A DNA stretch of 64,000 nucleotides, from contig JAJNNQ010000137.1 of NCBI GenBank assembly GCA_027886175.1, forward strand, positions 8,002,001 to 8,066,000, given 5' to 3'. The notes beneath the pieces are model-generated. The model did no database searches. It was not told where the DNA came from and was given only the letters and a program-made list of their open reading frames with translations. Origin of the DNA: Phylloscopus collybita. Taxonomy: Eukaryota > Chordata > Aves > Passeriformes > Phylloscopidae. The translations under genes and the position numbers were made by a program. Shown one piece after another: positions 48,269 to 59,763 of the stretch (the first letter of the stretch is position 1; the number at the start of each line of letters is the position of its first letter).

Positions 48269-51200
48269 ATCATTATATAAAGAAGAAATGTTACCTAGGT
48301 AAATCTGGGAAAAAATTCAGCTGCGTGGGAAGAGTGTCCCTTTCAAGGAAATATTGTGACCTGCATCATAGGTGGGGTGGCAAAATCTGCTAGAAGACAC
48401 ATGCTGCAGATATCCTCTGCATTCCTTTTACAGCCGTGGACTCTAGAGAGTTTGTTTCTGCATCATTACAGGTCATATTTTATGTTTGAAATATTTATAA
48501 TTTTATTTTATTGAAGCTTAATCTTTAGGTAGGACACTGGGGCATTTTTATCTGCCTCCATTTTCACAGCCTCGCGTACAGACACTACGCCTTCAGGGCA
48601 AGTTTTATTGTGCCAGTGTAACATATGTTCCCAATAGGTAAGTGACACATGAAAGGAAAGGAATGTGATTTAATGTTTCAATTTTATTGCTTGCAATTTA
48701 ACATATGGCAGTGAAGAAGATACAATCAATAAAGCTACATGGATGTGAAAGCACACAATAAAAGATACCTCAGAAGGAAGGCCTGATTTAAAGATTTATT
48801 GGATATAACTAGTCAAATAATTCAACACAAAAATTGTATTTATGGTCCTGGGCTCATTTGTTATTGGCAGCTTGCTAGTTCACAGTTAATGATTTTGTAA
48901 ACTTCTTCCAGAAATCGGGTGCACATTTTGTACTTCACCTATTTCCATTTCACTTGCATAAAGAAACTGTAACTCAAATCAAGTACGCTCTACCATAATT
49001 GACTTAGTTCCTGCAGGAGGTTAAAATTTTCATTTTCTCATTTTGTAACCTCTTTTAACATTCATTGATTTTCTTGATCTTCTTTCTTCTCTAAATCTCC
49101 CTCTCACTGTCCAAGAATTCTTTCAGCAGTTTTGGCTAAACAATATCCAAGAAAATCATGTTTCCATTTCTACTTTAGAAATAAATTGCAAAGACCTTTT
49201 AAAAAAAAAAGTTGAGATACAGAAGCAGACATAAGAAATACACCTCCCCCATTCAAACAAAGAACAAAGAAAAAAAATGCATCTGATTTTGCAAATATCT
49301 CTGGTTTCACTGAAAAATATAATAAAAAGTTAAGTTTGCAATGAGTTTTGTAAAAAGATCTAAATATTTTTATTAAAAAATAGAATTTTTTTTCAGAATA
49401 AGCATCTTGGTGAGAAACAGATTTATTGATAATAGATAAAGCAAGAACATCTTGAATTTTTCTTCTTTGGGTTGCAGAGAAGTTAGATGTTGATTCTGAA
49501 TTTGTTGTTTGCTTTCATTAATAATTTTGCTGTTTTACTAAGGTCAGCGTTTACTGTACGTTATTAAACACATTCAGAAGTTACATCTTCTGTAATATTC
49601 CATTTGATTCATCTGGTTACAATGAACTGAATATAAACTGATTGTAACAGAGAGCTGTTAGGAGAGAATATTTTTAAAGGTAAGCTAAGATTTCACTGTG
49701 CATTGCTTTCCCTTCTGTAATCAATTTTTACTTTGTGGAAGGAGAGAATTTCTGATGCATTCTCTCCTTTATTTATTTTACTAATCTTATTTCAGCATGC
49801 TTATGTGATGTTTGGTATACACTCTGTTTCTCATGGCTTTGGAGGACACACACAGGTGGTTCAACGAGCATATTACACCCATACCTGAACAGGTAGCAGC
49901 ATTCTACAGGAAACCAACACAGTGCCAGCCAGATTTCAGATTTATGGGTCTGGTTCTCCAGCTGCATCAGTTTACAGGAGGTTTATATGCTTACATTGCC
50001 TGTCACTTGGTGCTGAACATAGCTCGAGGCCAGCCTTAATTGCCTTTCTGTCTAACATCAGTCTCCATGAATCTTCTTCATTAACATTTTCCCCAATTTC
50101 CTCTTCCAAAAGCCTAGTTTTGGAAAAGTGCTGGTTTTCCACCTTTCCCTCATGTAACCGTTAGAGAAAACTGTACTTAAATCACATCAGGGTCTTGGCA
50201 TATGTGGAATTTATATCTGAAATAGGCATTGAAAATGCACATAACTATTCTAACAATTCTAGAGCTTCTTCATGCTTGGTATAAGCTGAATCCATGCAGG
50301 TATATCACTGTGATCCCTGAGTGCCTGTAAATGTCTCTCCCATGACTGCATAGAGCACATGGTACCTATTTGCTTTGTTGTCACATTTTATGGTTCATGA
50401 AGCTCCTTAGGATATGTCTTGCAATAAAAGTTCTATTTAAGAGATGATTGTAATTTTATATGTATGAATGTGCATATATACACACATAGAGGAAGAGAGA
50501 GGAAAGACATTTGTTAGACATCATCTGCATTCATCTGTACAGTCCCTGTCATTATGGCACTAAGGATTATCCAAAACATTTGTAAAATCTGTGGGAGAAT
50601 GGCATAACTGTCAGGAATTTCCATGAGGTTCCTGTTGCTACATATCACATCCTTTCTATCTTCTGGCTTTAGTTGACACAAAGACTGCTGGATTCATTCA
50701 TCCCCTTCTATCTTCTAAATCCTGCTTTGTTTACCTTTGCCACAGTGGTGGGAGGTGAGAGATGAAATACGTTCAGCACCAAGAGACAGTCGTAGGCATA
50801 TACACCTCCTATAAACTGATACAGCTGGAGAGCTAGACCCATAAAACTTCACTGTGTGGGTGCCATATGGAAAAAAAAATCCCTAATCTGTGAAGCATTT
50901 GATTTGTATTAAAATTGTCAATATATTTCTTCTACACTTATCTCTAGAAATGAAAATTCCTTGCAATGTAGCAATATTTTTTTTAAAATTTGTTCTCAAG
51001 TTTTTCACTCGTGTTTCAGGCAACCACAGAAGACCAGAGTGAAACTTTAATCAAATAAAGGCAATTTACATTTACGCCCCCAAAAAAATGCCCAGTAGAT
51101 TTCTGGACAAATCCCATGTGAAAAGTTTTCTGTCACCATATATCTACATCATTCTCTGCCAAGCCTAATCATCCAGCTATTGGCTAAAAATAAGTCCACT

Positions 51201-52439
51201 GCACCATGGTAACTGCCTAGAGTTGCAAATAATGTTGCTTTTGAGATCTTAAAAGGTCAGCAGCAAAAAAAAAAGAAAACTGGGCCTTCTTCACCATGAT
51301 ATAATTAAAGTCACTGGCTTATTTGGGATAAGAAAAAAAACCTCCTCTGTCTTTCTTACTCTAAATAAATTGGGAAGTTTCCTTTCAGCAGCTTATTGTA
51401 CTTACTCACATGTCTTTGAATAGTGCTTTCCCCAAAATTATGAGTTTGACTGAAAGTCTGACCCAGCCTCACATGCTGGCAACCTGAAACAGCAAATGTA
51501 AAGAATGAGCTATTTGATTGCAAACATTCATCCATGCCTGACCTTATAAGATGTATCAAGGAAAATGGCTGAAAAAGAAACCCCTCAACATTTCAGTTAC
51601 CAGCTCTGAAATGCTGACTGTCTGATAGCTGCCATGAAATTGTCCAGGCTGCCCAACCAAAAAGCACCTCAACCATTCACCACGTGTGACCAAAGCCACA
51701 GCTATGGAAAACAGCTTTACAGAAATTCTTTTCAGTACCTTCTCTTTTCCACAGCCCTTGCCAGCCTTCTACACAGTAGGATCCCTGGAAACAAGCTCCA
51801 AACCCTCTCCTTCTTGACACATCCGTGATGAACAGCTGTAACTCCTTAGGCACTGATTGCAGCTGCCATTAAAATAATCCAAAAAGGCAGCAAAAAATGG
51901 GAATATGCTATTGAGTGGTGACCACATGGTTAGTGGTCTTCGTGCATTGGCTAGATCTGTGGCTTCCAATTTGTATTGCCGAGGCTGCTGGAAATCAGGC
52001 ACAAAACACAAGTCTGGATCCTTTTTTCACTGTCTTCACTCTGGAGTTATTTCTGGGCAAGGAAAAAGGCAAGAGACCAAACAAGAGTGTAATTCTTCCC
52101 TTCTCTTCCTTTTTGGTTAAATTCTTTATTGATATTATTCCTAAAATTTTACAGTCTTCAGGGGAACTCAGTCTGAGTCCAGGAGCTCAAGTGGTGGGCA
52201 TGCTTATAAGAGTTCTGTGCTATTTCATGATATTTGAATAAGTTAAGATGCAGACAGTAGAGGAGAGCCTTTAAGATTTCTTTCTGGCTGGTAGGTAGGT
52301 GAGAAATTGGTTATATCAGCTGGGAAAAGTACTTTATGAACAACACCTGTATTCTTTCCAGCTCCTGAGGTAGCTCAAAGAGGATGATGCATTACTGTGT
52401 TGGTATATCCCACATCAGATTACGTTCTGATTTGAATTA

Positions 52440-52623
52440 CTGGCAAAAAAGAGCTTGGCTGTAGGTAACACAGCTGCCCTGAGCTCAGCTCTGTGCTTAG
52501 TAGTGTATGTGGGCAGGCTTAAGCCTGTACACAGCGTTTTATGAAACTCTGGGTTGGCTGGCTGCTCCCTGAGAGGCCTACAGTAATTCCTACCACCAAC
52601 ATTGCAAGGAAATAAAAGACAAC

Positions 52624-52669
<46 letters not shown>
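52440..52669 (+). other. Possible retrocopied transcript 3' end (AATAAA plus A41)
   Basis: A moderately GC-rich segment ends with AATAAA at 52611-52616. Twelve bases later an uninterrupted run of 41 adenines begins (52629-52669). This spacing is that of a cleaved and polyadenylated mRNA end. The upstream body matches no gene or transposon I recognise. The bases after the run (GGATAAAAGCTATCTGTAAA) loosely resemble those just before it (AATAAAAGACAACTGTGTAA), which could be a decayed duplication or coincidence. No 5' boundary or clear target-site duplication was found. CR1, the main avian LINE, does not normally make poly(A)-tailed copies, so this remains a guess. Confidence 0.3.
52629..52669 (+). 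repeat. A41 homopolymer run
   Basis: Forty-one uninterrupted adenines directly after GACAACTGTGT. Confidence 0.92.
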
Positions 52670-52673
<4 letters not shown>

Positions 52674-55114
52674 AAAAGCTATCTGTAAAAAACAATGCCC
52701 CACAGCGTTCTATTCATGGCACAAAATCATCCATCTGGGAAACCTTTGCATGATTATTGCTTGAAAACATCCTTCTTATCTGATCAAGTGTTTCTTAGGA
52801 ATTTCTTCATAGACTGAGGTCATGAGGCAGTTTCAGAGAGGTATGATGCTGCCTGGTGCTCAGCACAGCAGCCCCAGTCCAGAGAAATGATTGGCTCTCA
52901 GCACAGGCAGCTCCTGAATTAACACAGGAAAGGCATCTGAATTTCAGAAATTAGGGAAGTAATGGAGACATTTGAATTCCTTTTGTGTTTCTATTTATAT
53001 GAAGCAAGAAAGGTATTTCTGTGTATATTCTACAGTTTATTTTACCCTTTCCTTTCTGGAAAGAGCACATAATTCCACTTTCCTCTTTAAACTCAAGTAA
53101 TATAAAATATTTCACTGTATATGGTTAATTTTCTCTTCAGTTCCTGAAATGCTTCTGTTCCTAAAAATCCTTTCAAGTAGTTCTCTAGCAGATTCAAGTG
53201 GGAAACAGCCAATTGCTTCCCAAAGTAGAGCTAGCAGTAAATACCTAGTGCTAGTTCTTGAGAGTGTGTTTCCACAATGTAAGTTACCAAGAAATCAGTA
53301 CTAAGAGTAAGAAGAAAAAAGGGGATATTTTGGTTTTTGCTTTGGGTGGGAGTTCTTTGGAGTTTTCGTTACAGAAATGGAAGGAGGACAATCTGAGTTT
53401 TTGCTTCATATGCAGAGCTATATCTTGGTAAATTTGGGAAAATGGTAGTTGGAAGATTAATAACTTTTCACTTTTGTTAACTAGGAATAGCACTCTTTCT
53501 TTGCTTTGTTTTCACTAGGCTATGAGCATGAGGTGTTAAAATTTACCAAACAGTGAAGTAAATTAAAATAGACTTGTAATTTGTCATCATCACCAAACCA
53601 ATATATCACAAAACTGAGTTCAGGCTTTCTTCAGGATCAGTGTGGCAGAAGCACAAACCCACGAGGTTCATTGACGTGTAAAAGTGCAGTGACATTTTAC
53701 AAATGTTCACTGACTTTTTAAGAATACTCAGGCAGAGTGACTAGGAAAGAAACAGATATATCTGTTAGGGCCCAGACCTTCAGTTAGGTAGTGGATGCTG
53801 GATTTAGGTACAGGCTCACATAGTTCATTTAGAAATCAGTAATTTCACTTTTTAAGCTGAAGGCAAGTAAAAATATTTTCGCTGCATTTGGGTTGAAAGA
53901 TGAAAGTACGGGATTCATGATTAATCTTGCATCTGCCTTCAATACCAGACAAAAAGTAATAACTTCTTCTCACCATATACAACACCTTCCAGAAAAGAAA
54001 ATCACAGTGATCTGCAAAACCAGCACATCTTCATAATACTTCAAAGAGTTCTTTCCTAAGAAACACTATTTTCTGCATTTTACAAGTGAAAAACCAAAGC
54101 AAGTAATAGCTACCATCAAGTTTTTCAGCCATTAATTCCCTAAATTACTTCTGTTTGTCATTCTTCAAGTCTTATTCCAGCACCTGTCAGAATAGCAGCC
54201 AAGCTCCTCCCCTGCTAACCCAAAATGTTGGGTGTATTTCAGCTAGACATCTATAATTAGTACCTAAGCAAGTAGAATTCAAGTCATCTGTGGTTATTCA
54301 TCATTAAGCAATCAGGACATGCTTTAAAGCACCTACATTTACATTTAGAAATCTTCTGGCAGAAGCCAAGTAAAAGAGGAAACTTTTGGGAGTGTCTCAA
54401 AATGTCTGAGCCTGTATCTCACCAGTACAAGGTCAATTTTCCTTTTGCAATAAAGGATGCAACAGTGCAGAGAATTACATAAGACAATGAATGGACCATA
54501 AGGAATGTTTGCAAATGTTTTCATATGAATAAATTAAAATTTGTAATCAAGCACATATTTCATAATTTGTTTTGGTACAGAACACAGTGAACAAAAAATT
54601 AAAATAATTTCTGACATTGTACTTGAATACTAAAATAAATTCTATTTACTTTTATTTTTAATTATATTTCTATGATAACCGTCTGGGTTAAATGATCATT
54701 ATTATGTGCAGGCACATTTTTGGCACATTTAAGATAGAAAATCTTTTCTGATCAAAGAAAGTGAGCAATGAGAGAGCTAACTAATGGAATCCAAGGTGCT
54801 GATACAGACAATAATTCCTAACAGCAGTCCTACTCTTAGCATTACAGTACTCTCAAAGAGAAAGTAAATTTTAGAGATTCCCAGGGGGAAGTCTTGTAGT
54901 GTAAATTGCTATAGGTCATTTCTCTTAATATTTTATTGGAGAAATCCCATGAATATTTTCACTAATGGGCATAAGTTATTTACCTGAAAAAAAACCAGCT
55001 ACCTCTTGTTCTACTAATTCATATCCATAGCTAAGCTTTTTTAAACTACATGAGTTATTGTATCAGTGTGCTGTTTGTTTCAAGGTGGGATACCTGGCAG
55101 ACATTTTTTAATAA

Positions 55115-55290
55115 ATATCATGGAACCCCAGAAATGCTGATCTAGTCCAGCTTCCTGCTCAAAGTGGAATTATTGCCAACACTAACCTCCTGGTTAACAA
55201 CCTTTTTCTCTCTTAAAGTTTAAGCTGAGTCTCCCAAGCTGTAATTTCTGTTGTTTGCCCCTTGCTTTGCTCTCTGCTGCTACCAAGATG
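55115..55290 (-). mobile_element. Highly diverged CR1 3' fragment (tentative)
   Basis: The plus strand reads ATGGAACCCCAGAAATGCTG, then ATCTAGTCCAGCTTCCTGCT and CAAAGTGGAATTATTGCC. Further on are CTTTTTCTC, AAGTTTAAGCTGAGTCTC and GTTTGCCCCTTG. The order resembles the complement of a CR1 3' untranslated region followed by the end of its coding part. Similarity is weak and gapped, so the call is tentative and the boundaries approximate. Confidence 0.5.
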
Positions 55291-58200
55291 TGTTTGTCTC
55301 CACTGTCAGTGTAACTCCCATTCACCTCCCATTGCTTCTGCTGCTGCATCTCCCACTCTGGGCCTTTCCACTACTGAAATTTGGTATATTTGGTACTATA
55401 ATAGGACATATGAATAAGAAATCTCTGTCTCATCAAATTATACAGTTCTAAAAATGCTACAATATATGTCTATAGATTCTATTTCTTTAGAACCTATGCA
55501 TGTACATACATAAAATGAATGTATATTTTTGTAAAATATCTTTCTTACAGTATTGACAGCAGTTGAAATTTTAGTCTGGAGTGATCATTTATCCTTGCTG
55601 TTGATGATGTCAAATACATAACTTTCAGTTATTTTCCTTTTTTTTTTTTTTTTAATATATATTAGAACTGGAAACCATATACTACAAACATAAACATGTG
55701 CATATAAACATACAGATGCTCATTCCATATGCAGTCCAGACATGCCAGGCCTTGAAATATTTTATTCAGTAAACAATTTCAGCATGAGATCTGTATATTT
55801 TTCCCTCTGACGAGGTTGCTTCCATGGCCTGAGCAATTTTTTGGCTTCACAGCTGCCTATGGAAATGTGTGTAACTCTTTGTGACTACAGTGGGAATCAT
55901 TTTCCTCTGGGCAAAGAGATTTTTGACTAGAGATGGACATCAGCCATGCAGATCAGATCCAAGTAAGGATTTCAGAAGATTGAAAGTTCCACTTACTGAA
56001 TGTTGGATCCAGGATTTTAATTTAACGCATTACAGAGATAGGGACTGTTTATGAAATATATGTACTGATCCATCTGGATGTTATTTGCATCTGTGATTTA
56101 GTTAAGGGTCTCATTTACATTTTATATTTGAATTCAAGAACTCTTTAAAACACTTAGCTAAGTACCACTGGGATGAAGAAATCGTTCCAGCAGAATAGTG
56201 TAAAAATGTAAAATGAAGCAAAATTATAAAATTATTAATGGTTCAAGCCATTAGAGAAAAGTTTTATAAAAATCAGAAAAAACTTGCTCAGAACAAAAGC
56301 CACTTATAAAATGTGATGCAGTACATATTTTCTAGGTATGGTGAAAAAGTTTTGAAATCTTTGAATAGTAAAACACACATTTGTTGCTAGAAATAAGCCT
56401 AATCCTTTCCTCCAAGTTTCTTTGTGGATGAATGAAAAACTTAATCAATCTAACTTTTTGGTTACTCATGAGCAGAGTAATGATCTTCTTTTTTGTTGTT
56501 TTTCTGCACAAAACCAGACATTATTGTGTGCTACAAAAACCACATTTTTGTCTGAATTCCAAGGGCTATATTATTAAATGCTGAAGCAGAGACTAATACA
56601 TAGGGAGAATACTTTAATATGTATAAAGATTTTTTTTTCACTAGAGAGGAGGAAGATGATGCCTAAATTTTCAACAGCAGAGCTTATTTTCCTTCATCAT
56701 CAGAAAGATTAATATATTAATACTTATTTTACAGAGGGAGTATCTAATGTCAAGAAAAACAATTAATTCTAATTACACTATAAAATTTGTCCTGAAATTA
56801 AGTATAACTGTATCCATAATATGTCATGTGATTATATTTTTAGCATTGTTCTTTACCCTTGCTTATTCTTAGACACTGTCAGTAAAAAGACAGTAAATTC
56901 CTCATTTATTATATATAATTTACTGCTACAGTAAAAGGTAGTAACTAATTTCTGGAGAAATTTAGCATTTTAAGGAAAATACTTTAAATCTGGTGAACCA
57001 TGCATTAAAAATGTCTCTGACTTTTCAATGAACAGCCTCAAGAATACAAAAATCACGTGGTATAGCATGGCAGGACCCAGTAATTGTGCAGTTTCTCCAA
57101 GACAAAATGCCAGCTTGTGGTTTGCAGTAGTTGCATGTCTTACAAAGCAGCTTAGTGTGACTCATCAGATCTTACTGAAATCCTAGGCTAAATTGCAGCT
57201 CGCCATCACAGGAATATTTTTCAGTGTAAAACATCTGTGTTTTTTCACTTTGCACATCCTGTCCTCCTTCAACCCCATGGATGTCCCACATGGCATTAGT
57301 GGCACATTTTAACTTGCAATGTGAGTTGTACACTTATCTTCATATTCCTTCTGAGATTAAAAATATCCCCTACATAGGCAACTATCCCTACTTTTAAATC
57401 TTGTATTATATTTGCAGCATAAATTTTAGAGTATAATAATGTAATTCCATGACTTTTCATAATATCAACACTGAAAGAAGGAATATAGAGACATTTTTGT
57501 CTCTAAAGTGGGAGAGACCACTATTTAAAAGGACTGAAGATTATACTTTATTTGGGATCATATGAGAGAGACTGCATGAATTTAGAGCAAAATGATGATT
57601 TCTTTTCAAAAATCTTACAATCTTTATTGAAGAAATAATACACAAAAGTGAGAGACCAAGGAAACAAAGAAATACTAATTAGCACCATGACCAGCAATAA
57701 TAATTTGTAACTTTGGAAGAGATATACAGAAGAGCAAATTTTTAAACAATTTTTGGTTGTAAAGTTATTTACTCTCAGAAGAAAGCAAACAAACAGCAAA
57801 TAAAATCCATTAACAAGAACTCTGTATGTTAATTGCCATGCTTTATCTGTAATATTATATTGAGATAAATATAAAGAGATATAATATTTAATTGGTATTT
57901 ACATCAGCACAAAGAAACTGATTTCTCAGATTTATATTACACATAGGAAAAAAAAGTGATGCTTTTCTGCATTTTATCAGAATTGATACTGCATAAAACC
58001 TCACATTTTGGCACCTGGATATTTTTGAAGACAAAGTAAAAAATTTATAAATCTGAAAAAAAATGACATGCTTCATCAAAACCCATGAAATAGGCAGAGT
58101 GAGACCTGTAAGTAAAAACCAGATATTTCATTTGTGTGTCCATAAGATTAATATCACATAATGAAAACAAATCAAATGGAACTATATTGGTAAAAAATAT

Positions 58201-58764
58201 AGACATGAATGTGTTTTTATATGGTCTGATCAGGGATAATTTCAATGACTTGAATTTCAAAAATTATCTTGTTTTGTGAAGACCAGCGAGTCCTTGAGTG
58301 ACTCTTCCTAAATGGACAAAGGATTTAAGCACAGCATCTAAGTTCTCTCAAGTCCTCACCTTACTTCACTTAACACACATTGAACTTGCAAGCTGATGTT
58401 GGCTCTTCTCTCATACCTCATTTGATACCAATTTCAATTTGTCTCATGCCTAAATGGACGAGTGCATGGTAGATTTCCTCTTGCATACCTTAGAAGTGAT
58501 TTAATTCAATAGGTTTGTCTTTGTGTATCATACCACAGAGCACTGAAATTGTCTAAATTTGCATGACATTCACTCCTGTTAGCTTTTATGCAGTGAACAA
58601 GCACTGCTGGGAAATACAGCTATGAAAAATACAGGAGAAAACTGCAGACAAAATCAGTGGCTTAATGCTTTCTTTTCCCATTACAAACTACACCCTGCAG
58701 GTTAAAATCATGAGAGATCAGTGTGCAGAAAGGATGTTGCAACATTTGGGGAAGTACTTATTTG
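55291..58764. other. Unique AT-rich non-coding DNA
   Basis: No gene was recognised. A T16 run lies at 55638-55653. The remainder is strongly AT-rich with short, unrecognisable open frames. Confidence 0.6.
55638..55653. repeat. T16 homopolymer run
   Basis: Sixteen thymines followed by AATATATATT. Confidence 0.85.
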
Positions 58765-58988
58765 CTGCAGGGTCAGAAGGCTCTTAAGAGGGATCTGGGC
58801 AGGCTGGAACAATGGGCTGAAGCCATTTGGTGAGGTTCAATGGGACCAATAGGCTGGTCCTGCTCTTGGGTCACAACAACCCCAGGCAGCACCACACCCC
58901 GGGATAAAAGTGGCTGGAAATCTCCTCAGCAGAAAAGGACCAGGGGGTGAGGATCAGCAGTGGCTGAACATGAACCAGATGTGCCCAG

Positions 58989-59375
58989 GTGGCCAAGAAG
59001 GTCAATAACATCCTGGCCTGTGTCAGCAATAGTGTGACCAGCAGGACCAAGGCAGAGTACTCAGCACTGGTGAGGCCTCACCTCAAAAACTGTGCTCAGT
59101 TTTGCACCCCTCATGACAAGAAAGACATTGAGGTTCTGAACAGAGTCCAGAAAAGGGCAACAGAGGTGGGGGAGGGTCTGGAATACAAGTCTGATGAGAA
59201 GCAGCTGAGAGAGCTGGGAATGGTTAGCCTGGAGAAAAGGAGAATCAGGAAGGACCTTATTGATATTTACAACTATCTCAAAGGAGGGTGCAGCCAGGTG
59301 GGGGTCAATCTCTTCTCCCATATAACAAGACAGAATAAGAAGAAATTGTCTCAAGCTACACCAGGGGAGGCCTAA
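58989..59375 (+). pseudogene. CR1 reverse transcriptase C-terminal relic (longest open frame of the window)
   Basis: An open stretch of 128 codons starting at a GTG with no initiation significance, inside the CR1 copy. Recognisable segments are NNILACVSNSVTSRTKAEYS and ALVRPHLKNCAQF (in CR1 proteins typically VRPHLEYCVQF), then LNRVQKRATE and LEKRRIRKDLIDIYNYLKGG. The catalytic FADD box lies upstream of the preserved part and is absent. Small indels at about 59335-59395 shift the frame. A following open frame at 59397-59747 regains the conserved tail as NKHWNMLPMEVVELPSVEAF. It is a dead fragment, not a host gene. Confidence 0.9.
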
Positions 59376-59478
59376 ATTGGGTATTAGGAAAAAATTATGA
59401 AGAGGTTTAACAAACATTGGAACATGCTGCCCATGGAAGTGGTAGAGTTACCATCAGTGGAGGCATTTAAAAAAACAA

Positions 59479-59655
59479 TTGCCCAGAAAAGTTGTGGATG
59501 CCCCAACCCTTCAAGTGTTCAAGGTAAGGTTGGATGGTGCTTTGAGAAACCTGGTCTAGTGAAAGGTGTCTCTGCTCATGGCAGGGAGATGGAAACTACA
59601 TGGTCTTTGAGGTCTCTTCCAACCCAAGCCATCCTATGGTCCCATGATCCTATGG
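59479..59655 (+). mobile_element. Second CR1 3' fragment nested inside the first
   Basis: The block starts with TTGCCCAGAAAAGTTGTGGA and continues TTCAAGTGTTCAAGGTAAGG near 59509. It then reads ACCTGGTCTAGTGAAAGGTG near 59550 and GGTCTCTTCCAACCCAAGCC near 59610, and ends with ATCCTATGGTCCCATGATCC, a decayed CR1 tail repeat. It belongs to a different CR1 subfamily from its host. It separates the coding end of the outer element from that element's own 3' untranslated region, so it inserted later and in the same orientation. The left junction is accurate to a few bases. No clear target-site duplication was seen, as is usual for CR1. Confidence 0.82.
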
Positions 59656-59763
59656 GATGCTCAGGGATATGGCTTAGTGATGTGCTGGTTAATGTCAAGT
59701 TTATGGTTGCCCTCAGTGATCTGAAAGGTCTTTTCCAACCAAAATGATTCTATGACTCTTTGA

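Larger units (their letters stand above)
41856..55110. other. Long unique non-coding stretch with microsatellites
   Basis: About 13 kb without a recognised gene. It contains TGG/T-rich simple sequence (43961-43996), a CA repeat (44975-44988), a 27-bp tandem repeat (45651-45720), an A/C-rich tract (46508-46584), an AAAC/AAACA array (48232-48268) and an A41 run preceded by AATAAA (52611-52669). The segment 45090-45500 has an LTR-like order of a TATAAA-like motif followed by AATTAAAT but lacks any family I can name. Open frames reach about 108 codons and match nothing known. Confidence 0.55.
58765..59763 (+). mobile_element. CR1 LINE fragment (outer element), interrupted by a second CR1
   Basis: The 5'-truncated copy starts in the reverse transcriptase region near TGCAGGGTCAGAAGGCTCTT and passes through GGGTCACAACAACCCCAGGC (about 58868). 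It continues through GCTGAACATGAACCAGATGT (about 58963), GCACTGGTGAGGCCTCACCT (about 59064) and AGCCTGGAGAAAAGGAGAAT (about 59226). The outer element runs to about 59478. After an inserted block (59479-59655) it resumes with GATGCTCAGGGATATGGCTT at 59656 and ends in the CR1 tail TCTTTTCCAACCAAAATGAT and TCTATGACTC. The order and the tail fit a CR1 of the J/Y type as I remember it. The subfamily is not certain. Confidence 0.9.
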
